DNA from: Qipengyuania nanhaisediminis
GTDB taxonomy: Bacteria; Pseudomonadota; Alphaproteobacteria; Sphingomonadales; Sphingomonadaceae
Assembly: GCF_900115585.1 (NCBI RefSeq)
Contig: NZ_FOWZ01000002.1
Coordinates: forward strand, 186,001 to 250,000
Direction: 5' to 3'
Length of the DNA: 64,000 nucleotides
The notes under the pieces are model-generated. The model worked only from the letters and a program-made list of their open reading frames with translations. It was not told the origin of the DNA and ran no database searches. Both the position numbers and the translations under genes were made by a program. Below, in pieces: positions 43,674 to 52,415 of this stretch (position 1 is its first letter; each line of letters starts with the position of its first letter).

Positions 43674-45310
43674 AGCTCGCACACCTTCGCGCCGAGTTCG
43701 TCGATCAGCACCTTCTTGTTTTCGGAATAGTCGACGGGCAGATCGACGATATGCACGCCGCCCGCCTCGAATGCGTCGTTCAGGACCGCCACAAGATCTG
43801 CGCTCCGTTCGACCCGGTGACCGGTCGCTCCATAGCTTTGTGCGTAGGTGACGAAGTCGGGATTGGAAAAGGTCAGGCCGTAGTCCGGAAAGCCGAGCTG
43901 GTCCTGCTTCCAGCGGATCATGCCGTATGCCGCATCGTTCAGGACGAGTACGACGAGGTTCAGGCCCAGCCTGACGGCCGTTTCCAGCTCCTGCGAGTTC
44001 ATCATGAACCCGCCATCGCCGCATACCGCGAGAACTCTGCGCCCGGGCGACAGCATCGCCGCCATCATGGCGGATGGAAGGCCCGCGCCCATCGTCGCCA
44101 ATGCATTGTCGAGAAGGATGGTGCCCGGTTCATTCGCAATGTAGTTTCTGGCGAACCAGATCTTGTAGATACCGTTGTCGAGCGCAACGATATCATCGCG
44201 CGCCATTACGCTGCGTACGTCGGCAACCACGCGCTGGGGGACCATCGGAAAACGTTCGTCGTCGCTGGTTTCGGAAATGTGCGAAGCAATCTCGTGATGC
44301 AGGGCGGTATAATAGCTGCGATCGCACTGCAGCTTGCCATCCAGGCGGTTTCCCAGCCGCTCGACCGAACCGGCAATGTCACCGATTACCTCCAGCTGCG
44401 GGAAATAGACCTGATCGACTTCGGCCGCCTTGTAATTGATATGGATGACGGTCTGCCCGCCCGGCTCCATGAAGAAGGGCGGCTTCTCCACCACGTCGTG
44501 ACCGATATTGACGATCAGATCGGCCTTCTCGATCGCGCAGTGAACATAATCGCCCGACGATAGCGCCGCGGTGCCCAGATAGAGCTCGTTATCTTCATCG
44601 ACCACGCCCTTGCCCATCTGGGTGTCGAAGAAGGGAAAGCCGGTATCGGCCACGAATTTGCGCAACGCCTTCGAAGCGCGGCGGCGGTTTGCTCCGGCTC
44701 CGATCAGCAGTAATGGCCGCTCAGCCGCGATGATCCGCTCGGCCGCTTCGTCGAGCGCCGCATCTCCGGCGACCGCATAACGCCTGTGATGCGGCGGTAT
44801 GACCGGTTCGATCGTTTCCTCTTCAGCGATATCTTCCGGAAGCTCGAGCAGCACAGCGCCCGGTCTTTCTTCCTGCGCCAGGCGGAAACCCTCGCGAACG
44901 AGCGAGGGGATGCGATTGCCGTTCACGATCTGGGTCGAAGCCTTGCATAGCGGCGTAAACAGCGAAACAACGTCGACAATTTGGAACTGCGCCTGTTTCG
45001 ATGTCTTTATCGGTTTCTGCCCGGTGATGATGATGAGCGGAAAGGCCCCGAGCGCGGCATAGGCTGCCGGAGTTGTCAGGTTCGTCGCACCAGGCCCGAG
45101 AGTTGCGAGGCAAACCCCCGCCTTGCCGGTCAGACGGCCATAGGTCGCCGCCATGAAGCCCGCACCTTGCTCATGGCGCGTCAATACCAATTCGATTGAG
45201 GACGTGCGCAGGGATTCCAGCAGGTCGAGGTTTTCTTCGCCGGGAACGGCAAAGATGTATTCCACCTCTTCAGCCTCTAATGCAGCGATAAACAAGTCAG
45301 AGGCTTTCAT
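43670..45310 (-). CDS. Acetolactate-synthase-like ThDP-dependent enzyme
   Basis: 546 residues. ThDP catalytic Glu region VPGEENLDLLES (about 24-35), TRHEQGAGFMAATYGRLTGKAGVC, central FAD/nucleotide-like domain (about 190-325), and ThDP-binding GDGGFMMNSQELETAVRLGLNLVVLVLNDAAYGMIRWKQ (GDG-x24-28-NN type, with Asn about 457). It resembles acetolactate synthase large subunits but lies with an aldehyde dehydrogenase and without a small subunit or ilv genes, so it is probably not for branched-chain amino acids. Such pairs occur in stress islands of proteobacteria. Confidence 0.85.
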   Translation of the reverse strand: MKASDLFIAALEAEEVEYIFAVPGEENLDLLESLRTSSIELVLTRHEQGAGFMAATYGRLTGKAGVCLATLGPGATNLTTPAAYAALGAFPLIIITGQKPIKTSKQAQFQIVDVVSLFTPLCKASTQIVNGNRIPSLVREGFRLAQEERPGAVLLELPEDIAEEETIEPVIPPHHRRYAVAGDAALDEAAERIIAAERPLLLIGAGANRRRASKALRKFVADTGFPFFDTQMGKGVVDEDNELYLGTAALSSGDYVHCAIEKADLIVNIGHDVVEKPPFFMEPGGQTVIHINYKAAEVDQVYFPQLEVIGDIAGSVERLGNRLDGKLQCDRSYYTALHHEIASHISETSDDERFPMVPQRVVADVRSVMARDDIVALDNGIYKIWFARNYIANEPGTILLDNALATMGAGLPSAMMAAMLSPGRRVLAVCGDGGFMMNSQELETAVRLGLNLVVLVLNDAAYGMIRWKQDQLGFPDYGLTFSNPDFVTYAQSYGATGHRVERSADLVAVLNDAFEAGGVHIVDLPVDYSENKKVLIDELGAKVCEL

Positions 45311-45811
45311 TTTCGATATTCCCTTTTCAGAAGCATGAATGCCCTACGGCAATGCTTTCTCACTACAACCGCAAAGAGAGTCACAGACGCAAGGAGCCCC
45401 GCCTCATTCGCACCATGCCGTTCAGCGAATGTTCTGAAATGCGCGTAGCCGCAAAAAGTATCCTAAAAATCATAGCCCTTGGGTTTGGTAGGAAGGTAGG
45501 GACTGCGTTTCTTGACATTCCCACCGCCGCAGTATGAGTCCGCGATCCACCTTGTGTGCCCCCACGCGAAACCGGTGCAATTTGCGACATCGGCGAAAAT
45601 GTTTTGCTTGCCCATCAAGGCATGGCGGAGACAGATATTTTCCCGCGCTGGAATCACGTGCCGATGACATTCGGATGCCTGAATGGCTAGGCCAGTGATC
45701 GGCGGTGCAGTTGACCTATCTGCATTGACATGATCGACGAGTACCGGGCCCAGACCTGATTTCTATCGTCCAGAGAATCAGAGATATCTGCCGATCATCC
45801 AAGGAACCAAT
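45311..45811. other. 500-bp gap with a long open frame but no clear gene
   Basis: On the minus strand a frame stays open from about 45762 to 45463, ending GGGNVKKRSPYLPTKPKGYDF, with Cys/Trp-rich middle (VANCTGFAWGHTRWIADSYC). It has only a GTG at 45657 and no good ribosome-binding site, so it may be a decayed gene end. The right end must hold the promoter of lspA. No tRNA or transposase remnant is recognised. Confidence 0.35.
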
Positions 45812-46303
45812 ATGTACCGAAGTCTTGGTCTTTCGATCGCCGTTGCAGTCTTCGCGAGCGATCTCATTTCAAAATGGCTTATTGTGAATGTGGTCATGGA
45901 CCCTGCCCGCACGATAGATGTTTTTCCATTCTTCAATCTGGTGCTCGGATATAATCGCGGTGTTACATTCGGCCTTCTGAGTTCCGGCAATCCAATCGCG
46001 CCCTATTTGCTGTCCGGGTTCGCGCTTCTTGTCGTGGGCGTTCTGGCCAGATGGCTCTGGCGCAGTACCGTACGCCTCGAATCCGCCGCGATAGGTTCGA
46101 TCATTGGCGGTGCATTGGGTAACGTTGCCGACCGACTGGCGGACGGAGCGGTCACCGATTTTCTCGACTTCTATGTCGGCGGCTATCACTGGCCGGCGTT
46201 CAATCTCGCAGATGTCGGAATAGTCCTTGGAGTGGCATTGCTTCTCGTTACCTGGTGGTCCGGAGAAACGCAGCGCGACGATGGCACCGCGCCGAAAGTG
46301 TAG
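45812..46303 (+). CDS. lspA: Signal peptidase II (LspA), metal-island copy
   Basis: 163 residues, four membrane helices. Catalytic aspartates: GGALGNVADRLADGAVTDFLDF and YHWPAFNLADVGI match the conserved GNxxDR and FNxAD motifs of lipoprotein signal peptidases. An lspA paralogue is usual beside Pb/Cd resistance genes (PbrC-type in the pbr operon). It is convergent with the MerR gene, whose end lies 26 bp downstream. It probably serves lipoproteins of the island rather than being the housekeeping enzyme. Confidence 0.92.
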   Translation: MYRSLGLSIAVAVFASDLISKWLIVNVVMDPARTIDVFPFFNLVLGYNRGVTFGLLSSGNPIAPYLLSGFALLVVGVLARWLWRSTVRLESAAIGSIIGGALGNVADRLADGAVTDFLDFYVGGYHWPAFNLADVGIVLGVALLLVTWWSGETQRDDGTAPKV

Positions 46304-46329
46304 ATTCTGCGCTTTTGCCGAGGCAATCT

Positions 46330-46725
46330 TTAGGCGGATTTTCTAGCAAGCCCGCCGATGATGCCGCAGTCGGTGGCAGTGCCCCCATCGCAGGCCCGTG
46401 CCAGGCCGATCAGTTCCTGTCTCATCGCCTGCAGCTGTTCGATCTGCTCTTCCACCCGGCGCAAATGATTTCGTGCCAAATTCGCAGCGTCCTTGCAATC
46501 CCGGTTTGGTGCGTCCGACACTTCGAGCAGCGAGCGAACTTCGGACACCGAAAAGCCCAAACCCCGAGCCCGCCGGATGAATACGAGCCGTTCGACATCG
46601 GCGTCTGCGTAAATCCTTCGTCCCGACTGGGAGCGCGGAGCGGGCTTCAGAAGACCGATCTCTTCATAATAGCGAACGGTGTTGACTTTGGTCCCGGTCG
46701 CGCGGGCAATTTTTCCTATCTGCAT
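46330..46725 (-). CDS. MerR-family metal regulator, CadR/PbrR type
   Basis: 131 residues. N-terminal winged helix MQIGKIARATGTKVNTVRYYEEIGLLKPAPRSQSGRR. Cysteines at 77, 112 and 120 match the three metal-binding Cys of PbrR/CadR (about 78/77, 113/112 and 122/119). The long His-rich tail of CadR is absent, so PbrR-like. It is transcribed divergently from the CDF/FTR1 genes and controls them through the palindrome at 46824-46854. Confidence 0.9.
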   Translation of the reverse strand: MQIGKIARATGTKVNTVRYYEEIGLLKPAPRSQSGRRIYADADVERLVFIRRARGLGFSVSEVRSLLEVSDAPNRDCKDAANLARNHLRRVEEQIEQLQAMRQELIGLARACDGGTATDCGIIGGLARKSA

Positions 46726-46793
46726 TCTTTAATCCTCGATGATGGCCATCGCAGGGTGTGTGTCTCCGCGACGCAATCGCACATCGGCCGTCA

Positions 46794-46822
46794 GACTTTC
46801 TGCGAAAAGTTCGCAGAAAGTC
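46794..46822. repeat. Perfect 13-bp inverted repeat next to the MerR operator
   Basis: GACTTTCTGCGAA-AAG-TTCGCAGAAAGTC. Both arms are perfect with a 3-nt spacer. It ends 1 bp before the MerR-type -35. As DNA it could be a second operator; as RNA it would be a strong hairpin in the leader of either divergent transcript. Confidence 0.6.
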
Positions 46823-46823
46823 C

Positions 46824-46854
46824 TTGATCCTCCAGTAACTGGAGATTGTAAAGC
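46824..46854 (+). promoter_or_regulatory. MerR-type promoter of the CDF/FTR1 operon
   Basis: TTGATC (46824-46829) and TAAAGC (46849-46854) have a long 19-bp spacer filled by the palindrome CTCCAGTAACTGGAG (46830-46844), the classic MerR/PbrR/CadR architecture. The ATG at 46864 lies 9 bp beyond. Confidence 0.82.
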
Positions 46855-46863
46855 TTAGAAACC

Positions 46864-47505
46864 ATGAGTTTAGATGATTCGGAAGACTGTGGTTGCACCG
46901 GCGACCCTGAGAGGGCGGTTGACGATCCGCAATACCGCCGCGCGCTTTGGATCGTGATTATCCTCAATGTCGGCTTCGGCATGATCGAGCTGGCCGCCGG
47001 GTTTTTAGCCGCGAGCCAGGCGCTCAAAGCCGACGCGCTAGACTTCCTTGGCGATGGCTCGATCACCTTCATCGGACTGCTTGCGCTCGGATGGACGGCA
47101 TCGACGCGTGCTCGGGTGGCGCTCGCGCAAGGTTTGTTTCTGGCGGCGCTTGGTGTGAGTGTGATCGGCGCGGCGATCTGGCGCATGTTCGATATGGTGC
47201 AGCCGGAAGCCGGCATCATGGGCTGGGTGGGGTTTGTCGCCCTGCTTATCAACCTTGCCGCCGTTTTTGTGCTCGCTCGCTTTCGCAAAGGAGGCGATGC
47301 TCAAGCGCGCGCGATATGGCTATTTTCACGCAACGATGCCCTGGCCAATGTCGCGGTCATCGTCGCAGCCGGTTTGGTTTATTGGTTGGGAAGCGCATGG
47401 CCTGATATCATCGTGGCCGCTGCGATTGCGTTTTTGTTCCTCCATTCGGCTCTCGAAATTATCCGCCATGCGCGCAGCGATATGAAGACGCAGCAGATTG
47501 CATGA
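46864..47505 (+). CDS. Short CDF-like cation transporter
   Basis: 213 residues with six predicted helices and no cytoplasmic C-terminal domain. DALDFLGDG (helix 2) and FSRNDALANV (helix 5) supply the acidic/Asn metal residues, in a variant of the HxxxD/DxxxD CDF pattern. N-terminal CGCTGD could bind metal. It overlaps the FTR1 gene (ATGA). Likely Pb/Cd/Zn export, controlled by the MerR regulator. A second member of the same kind is at 58764-59393. Confidence 0.82.
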   Translation: MSLDDSEDCGCTGDPERAVDDPQYRRALWIVIILNVGFGMIELAAGFLAASQALKADALDFLGDGSITFIGLLALGWTASTRARVALAQGLFLAALGVSVIGAAIWRMFDMVQPEAGIMGWVGFVALLINLAAVFVLARFRKGGDAQARAIWLFSRNDALANVAVIVAAGLVYWLGSAWPDIIVAAAIAFLFLHSALEIIRHARSDMKTQQIA

Positions 47506-49418
47506 TGAAATATTTGGCGCGCCTGTCCGGCATTTGCCTGGCCCTTCTGTTGTCGTTCGGCAGCGCGCAAGCGTTGGCGGCAGAACCCAACACGATCTGG
47601 CGCTTGCTCGATTACATGGCGGTAGATTATGCAGCTGCCGTCGAGGACGGCGAAGTCGTCAACGAACTCGAATATGAGGAAATGGTCGAATTCGCCGGTT
47701 CGGTACGATCGGGTATTGCGGAATTGCCTGAAAGCCCCGGTCGCGTTCGGCTAGAGGCAAACGCGAAGCAACTTGAAGCCGATATCCTCTCGATGGCCCC
47801 CGTTGATCAAGTTGCCACGGCAGCCAGAAAGCTCGCTGCGGATCTCCTAGCCATCTATCCGATCACGCTCTCGCCTTCGAGGGCGCCCGATCTTGAGCGC
47901 GGAAGACTGCTGTACCAGGAGACTTGTGCCAGTTGCCACGGGGTGTCAGGAAACGGTCGCGGGCCGGCGTCTGCGGGCCTTGATCCACCGCCGATCGCAT
48001 TTACCGACGTCGATCGCGCGCGCCAGCGTAGCATTATGGGTCTCTATCAGGTTATCGACCAAGGGATCGATGGCACCGCCATGCCCGGTTTCTCACAGCT
48101 CTCCTCCGACGATCGTTGGGCCCTGGCCTTCTATTCGGGATCCGTCGCCTTTGAGGCGGCGGACGAAGGGGCGCGTCTATGGAAGTCAGATTCCGAACTA
48201 CGTAAACGCTTTCCCGATCTTGCCGCTCTCACGAAGATCACGCCGGACGAACTGGCAGGAGAGATCGGGCAAGAGCGCGCGGACGCGCTCATGGCCTATC
48301 TTCGGGCCAACCCGTCGGCGATCGCCGATGCAGCGGGGCCTCTTGGCATCACACGTACCCGGCTCGCAGAAGCTGAACGCGCCCACGCGAACGGGAATAT
48401 TTCCCGGGCCAAGGAGCTCGCACTGTCGGCATATTTGGACGGGTTCGAACCCGTCGAACCGATATTGGCGACACGCAATCCGGATCTTCTGGTGCGTATC
48501 GAGAGCGGGATGATGGACTTGCGTGCAGCCATCGACGCAGATCTGCCGACCTCTGCGATAAGCGAACGGATCCGGGCCATCGAGGGTTTGCTCGTACAGG
48601 CTGAAAATGTCCTTACGCCGGAATCTGCGACGGGATGGTCAACCTTTGTGGCATCTTTCGCGATCCTCCTCCGCGAGGGTCTGGAGGCATTGCTGATCGT
48701 GATCGCCATGATCGCTTTCGTGAGGAAGGCGGGACAGGATCGGGCATTGCGATTTGTCCATGGCGGGTGGACCGGTGCGCTGGTAGCAGGCGCGTTTACT
48801 TGGCTTGCGGCGACCTATCTTCTCGACATCAGCGGTGCCGGCCGGGAATCGATCGAGGCATTCGGTTCGCTGATTGCAGCGCTGGTCCTTCTGTCGGTTG
48901 GCGTCTGGATGCACGGAAAATCACAGGCAGACAATTGGCAGCGCTATATCCGCGACAAGCTTGGCAAGGCGCTTTCGCGCGGATCGCTCTGGTTCCTGTT
49001 CGGGATCGTATTCCTTGTCGTCTATAGAGAGGTCTTCGAAACCATCCTTTTTTACGCTGCGCTGTCCGCTCAGGGAAGTACGGGCTATCTGCTGGCGGGC
49101 GCTGCCACGGCCGGTTTGCTCCTTGTCGTCATCGCCTGGCTGCTGCTGCGCTACAGCCGGACGCTGCCGATCGGAAAGTTCTTTGCCTACAGTTCGGTGC
49201 TCATCGCCCTGCTTGCGATTGTCCTGATTGGCAAAGGGATCGCGGGCTTGCAGGAAGCGGGTGTGATCGGAATTGCACCGATAGCCGGCGGTCCGCGACT
49301 AAGTATGCTTGGAGTTTATCCGACGTTCCAAGTGATTGGCGCTCAATTTGCAATGGCATCCGCACTTTTACTTGGTTTCTGGATTAATCACACCCGAGCA
49401 TCAAACAATGACCGGTAA
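47502..49418 (+). CDS. FTR1-family permease with cytochrome c domain (PbrT-like)
   Basis: 638 residues. Signal peptide (to AAEPNTIW), a c-type heme domain with CASCHG (142-147), then about seven membrane helices with REGLEALLIVIAM and REVFETILFY, the REXXE motifs of Fe/Pb permeases. Fusion of a cytochrome c to FTR1 is known in PbrT-like proteins. In Cupriavidus pbr operons the permease with PbrR, LspA-type PbrC and a CDF/ATPase gives lead resistance. Redox cycling of the metal before transport is a plausible role of the heme domain. Confidence 0.85.
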   Translation: MMKYLARLSGICLALLLSFGSAQALAAEPNTIWRLLDYMAVDYAAAVEDGEVVNELEYEEMVEFAGSVRSGIAELPESPGRVRLEANAKQLEADILSMAPVDQVATAARKLAADLLAIYPITLSPSRAPDLERGRLLYQETCASCHGVSGNGRGPASAGLDPPPIAFTDVDRARQRSIMGLYQVIDQGIDGTAMPGFSQLSSDDRWALAFYSGSVAFEAADEGARLWKSDSELRKRFPDLAALTKITPDELAGEIGQERADALMAYLRANPSAIADAAGPLGITRTRLAEAERAHANGNISRAKELALSAYLDGFEPVEPILATRNPDLLVRIESGMMDLRAAIDADLPTSAISERIRAIEGLLVQAENVLTPESATGWSTFVASFAILLREGLEALLIVIAMIAFVRKAGQDRALRFVHGGWTGALVAGAFTWLAATYLLDISGAGRESIEAFGSLIAALVLLSVGVWMHGKSQADNWQRYIRDKLGKALSRGSLWFLFGIVFLVVYREVFETILFYAALSAQGSTGYLLAGAATAGLLLVVIAWLLLRYSRTLPIGKFFAYSSVLIALLAIVLIGKGIAGLQEAGVIGIAPIAGGPRLSMLGVYPTFQVIGAQFAMASALLLGFWINHTRASNNDR

Positions 49419-49592
49419 CGCGATGCAGTGTGATAATATATCTTTCTATTACGGCGTTTGTGTCGACCCAGGTCGGTACATGAATAGCGCATTTGTTCGT
49501 TCTTATGCATTGAGCTGCGCGACGGCTTCGGCATTCGAAGAGAATATCGACTTGTGCCATGTGATTGGTCCTGCTAGCGGGGCCAAAGTGTC

Positions 49593-49937
49593 ATGACCCT
49601 CCGTATGCCCCTTCTTGCCTTGAAGCCGGTTTTCGCCATGCTGATTCTCTTCGGCCTGGTGTTCAGCGTAAGCGTGGACGCGGCGGTATGCGGGCCTGAA
49701 ATTGGCGAACTTACAAGTGTCAAAGCTGCAAGTAGCGAGACTGGTCAAGACTTGCCGGACAGCCCGAATGAGCAGCATGGCATCTGCGCCCACGGCCATT
49801 GCCATCATGGAGTCCAATTTGCAGGCAATGCGGATATCGGGGCCGGTGAGCGTTCATCCGGTGCACAGCATTTCTTCGAACCCGTCGGCCTGACTGCAGT
49901 CCAGCAAGCGATTTTGACGCCCCCTCCTCGAATCTGA
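49593..49937 (+). CDS. Small secreted CzcI-like protein of the czc operon
   Basis: 114 residues with an N-terminal hydrophobic segment (about 10-31). Then ICAHGHCHHGVQ, a His/Cys metal-binding motif. It lies directly upstream of czcC on the same strand, the place where CzcI/CzcE-type small proteins occur. No firm family. A 62-codon frame (49408-49596) overlaps its start by ATGA but has no clear merit. Confidence 0.62.
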   Translation: MTLRMPLLALKPVFAMLILFGLVFSVSVDAAVCGPEIGELTSVKAASSETGQDLPDSPNEQHGICAHGHCHHGVQFAGNADIGAGERSSGAQHFFEPVGLTAVQQAILTPPPRI

Positions 49938-50001
49938 CGTCCAGTATTGCCGCCGCAATGTCGGCGCGCATTCGGCATGTCAGTAGAGGAAAAATCAATT
50001 C

Positions 50002-51255
50002 ATGTTTGCCATTATTTGGCGAGGCGCCCTTTTTGCAGGGCTGAGCCTCGCAGTACTGCCCGGTGCGGTGCGTGCACAAGAACGCGCGGTGTTGACGCTC
50101 GACGAAGCTCTCGCGCGTGCGGGGGTGGACGAAAGCGCGCAGGTGCAATCAGACAATCCGCGTTTGATCGGGCCGCAGGCCGAAACGGACGCGGCACGCG
50201 CGCTTATCGATCAGGCACGGCTTCGGCCAAATCCTGAGCTTGCCTTTGAAGCGGAGAACATCGCAGGAAGCGGTGCCTTTTCAGGGCTGCAAGCAACCGA
50301 ATATACGCTGTCTTTGAGTCAGCGCCTCGAGCTAGGCGGCAAGCGGGGCGCACGCATTCGCTCGGCCGAGGCCGAGGCGCGCGTGGCAATGCTTTCTGGA
50401 GAATTGTCGGTCGCTGAGCTGAGTCGCATGGTGCGCGAACGCTACATCGAGGCGGTCGCTTCAGCTGCGCGACTGGAACTTGCCCGCGACGTAGTCGAAC
50501 GCAATCGCGAACTCGCGCGTATAGCTGGCCTGCTTGTCGAAGTTGGCCGCGAGCCGCCGCTGCGCTCGCTTCGTGCAGAAGCGGCCCTTGCTGAAGCCGA
50601 GGCGGAGTTTGAAGCCGCGCGAGCTTCAGAGATAGCGGCGCGGAGCGCGTTGGTGGCGCTCTGGGGTGAAACGTCCCCTCCCCCGGACGTGCCATCGGCG
50701 TTTCCCGGGATCGAACCTCCTGCGATGCTTCTTGCATCGCCTTCTGCTTTGCGTCTCCAAGTCGCGCGTGCCGAACGCGAGGCGGCGGACGCTGCGATCG
50801 ACAGGGAGCGCTCTTTGGGTGTTCCCGATCCGGCCATCTCCGCCGGTGTCAGGCGGTTCGAGGAAAGCAGGGATCAGGCCTTCCTAGTGGGCGTCTCGAT
50901 TCCCCTTCCTTTCCGCAATCGCAATCAGGGTAACATCGCCGCTGCCGAGGCCCGCTTCCGCGCGGCCTCCGCACGCGAGGCTGTCGCCCGCGCGGATTTC
51001 GAACTCGAAGTAACCCAGGCGCGCGGCCGCTTTCTCGCCGCCGAGGCTCGTGTAGAGACTCTGTCCCAAACCTCCCTGCCTCAAGCGGAAGAAGCCTTGC
51101 GCCTCGTCCGGATTGGGTATCGCAACGGCAGGTTCCCGCTGATCGAGGTTCTGGCTGCGGCCGAAGCCCGCGATGCAATCCGAGAAGCCTTGATCCAAGC
51201 CCAGGAAGATCGCGGTCGCCTGGCGGCGCAGTTGATCTGGCTTGGCGCCCAATGA
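50002..51255 (+). CDS. czcC: CzcC-type outer-membrane efflux protein
   Basis: 417 residues, TolC family with signal peptide (...AVRAQERAVLTLDEALAR). Helical repeats ARALIDQARLRPNPELAFEAENI and SQRLELGGKRGARI are the CzcC-type motif. The stop overlaps a possible czcB start (ATGA). It forms the exit duct for the CzcBA pump. Confidence 0.9.
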   Translation: MFAIIWRGALFAGLSLAVLPGAVRAQERAVLTLDEALARAGVDESAQVQSDNPRLIGPQAETDAARALIDQARLRPNPELAFEAENIAGSGAFSGLQATEYTLSLSQRLELGGKRGARIRSAEAEARVAMLSGELSVAELSRMVRERYIEAVASAARLELARDVVERNRELARIAGLLVEVGREPPLRSLRAEAALAEAEAEFEAARASEIAARSALVALWGETSPPPDVPSAFPGIEPPAMLLASPSALRLQVARAEREAADAAIDRERSLGVPDPAISAGVRRFEESRDQAFLVGVSIPLPFRNRNQGNIAAAEARFRAASAREAVARADFELEVTQARGRFLAAEARVETLSQTSLPQAEEALRLVRIGYRNGRFPLIEVLAAAEARDAIREALIQAQEDRGRLAAQLIWLGAQ

Positions 51256-51266
51256 GGAAAATACCC

Positions 51267-52415
51267 ATGAACCGTAAGCGTTTGGCCGTACTGATCGGCC
51301 TGATCATTCTTGTTTTTGCGGCTGCTGTAATGCTGTGGCCGGACAACGGCGCAGAACCGCACAGCGAAGAGGAAACCGAAGAAAGCGATCTCCCGGAAGG
51401 ACTGGTCCTACTCGGCGAAGAGCAGATTCGAAGCTCCGAAATCATGGTCGAGACCGTTGGTGAGGGCTCGGCGGTAGAGCTAGTGTTCCCAGCCACAATC
51501 GCCGCTAGCCCCACAGGCAGCGCGCGGATCGATGCGCGAGCGGCGGGCGTGGTGCGGAGCGTTCAAAAAACGCTGGGTGATTACGTCCGGCAGGGTGAAA
51601 CCATTGCGCGTATCGAAAGTGCGGAAGCGGCAGCTTTGGCATCGCAATTAAGCGCGGCGCGCGCGCGCGTCAACGAATTGTCAGCCGCCTATGAGCGCGA
51701 ACGCCGGCTTTTCGAAGCCAATGTTACGGCGCGGCAGGATCTCGAAGCGGTGCGCGCCAATCTCCAGGTCGCCCAGTCAGAACTGTCCCGCGCGCAGGCA
51801 GCGGTTGCGGCAGCGGGCGTGAGTGGCGACGGTCGGTCTTTGGCGGTTACCAGCCCTCTTGCAGGACGGGTAACGGCGGCGCCTATTGTCCTTGGTTCGT
51901 TTGTCGATGCGGGAGAGGAACTCTACCAAATCGTGAATCCTAATGCGATGCAGATCGAAGTCGCGCTCCCCTCTGCAGAAGCGAGCCGTATTCAGCCAGG
52001 CGATGAAGCCACGCTGGAACTTGCAGAAAACCGCGAGATCGGAGCGCGGGTCCGCTCCGTCACGCCATCGCTCGATCCTGAGAGCCGCAGCGCGACGGCA
52101 GTCCTTTCGCTCACGCGGTCCATCCCCGGTCTTCAACCAGGTGCCTTCCTGCAAGCGCGCATCCGGCCTTCGGGCGAGGTCGACACGGGCCGCATGTCGG
52201 TGCCCGAAAGCGCGGTGCAGTCACTCGACGGCCAGGAAGTGGTTTTCGTGCGCACGCGCCGCGGCTTCCAGACCCGTCCGGTGGTGACCGGCGCACGTTC
52301 CGCAGGCCGCGTGGTGATCGAATCCGGTCTCGAAGCGAACTGGCGGATCGCAACCGAGAATGCCTTCCTGCTCAAAGCCGAACTCGAAAAAGAGGAAGCC
52401 GAACATGGACACTGA
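51267..52415 (+). CDS. czcB: CzcB-type periplasmic adaptor
   Basis: 382 residues. Start 51267 (MNRKRLAVLIGL) is preferred for its AGGA at 8 nt; 51252 (ATGA overlap with czcC) is the alternative. Membrane anchor, acidic HSEEETEESDLPEG linker that could bind metal, then the membrane-fusion lipoyl and hairpin region (SAARARVNELSAAYERERRLFEANVTARQDLEAV). Overlaps czcA by 11 nt. Confidence 0.9.
   Translation: MNRKRLAVLIGLIILVFAAAVMLWPDNGAEPHSEEETEESDLPEGLVLLGEEQIRSSEIMVETVGEGSAVELVFPATIAASPTGSARIDARAAGVVRSVQKTLGDYVRQGETIARIESAEAAALASQLSAARARVNELSAAYERERRLFEANVTARQDLEAVRANLQVAQSELSRAQAAVAAAGVSGDGRSLAVTSPLAGRVTAAPIVLGSFVDAGEELYQIVNPNAMQIEVALPSAEASRIQPGDEATLELAENREIGARVRSVTPSLDPESRSATAVLSLTRSIPGLQPGAFLQARIRPSGEVDTGRMSVPESAVQSLDGQEVVFVRTRRGFQTRPVVTGARSAGRVVIESGLEANWRIATENAFLLKAELEKEEAEHGH

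Noticed and set aside
49408-49596. 62-codon frame between FTR1 and the CzcI-like gene
   Set aside because: Although it overlaps the next start by ATGA, it has no Shine-Dalgarno or recognisable feature; it could be a chance frame.
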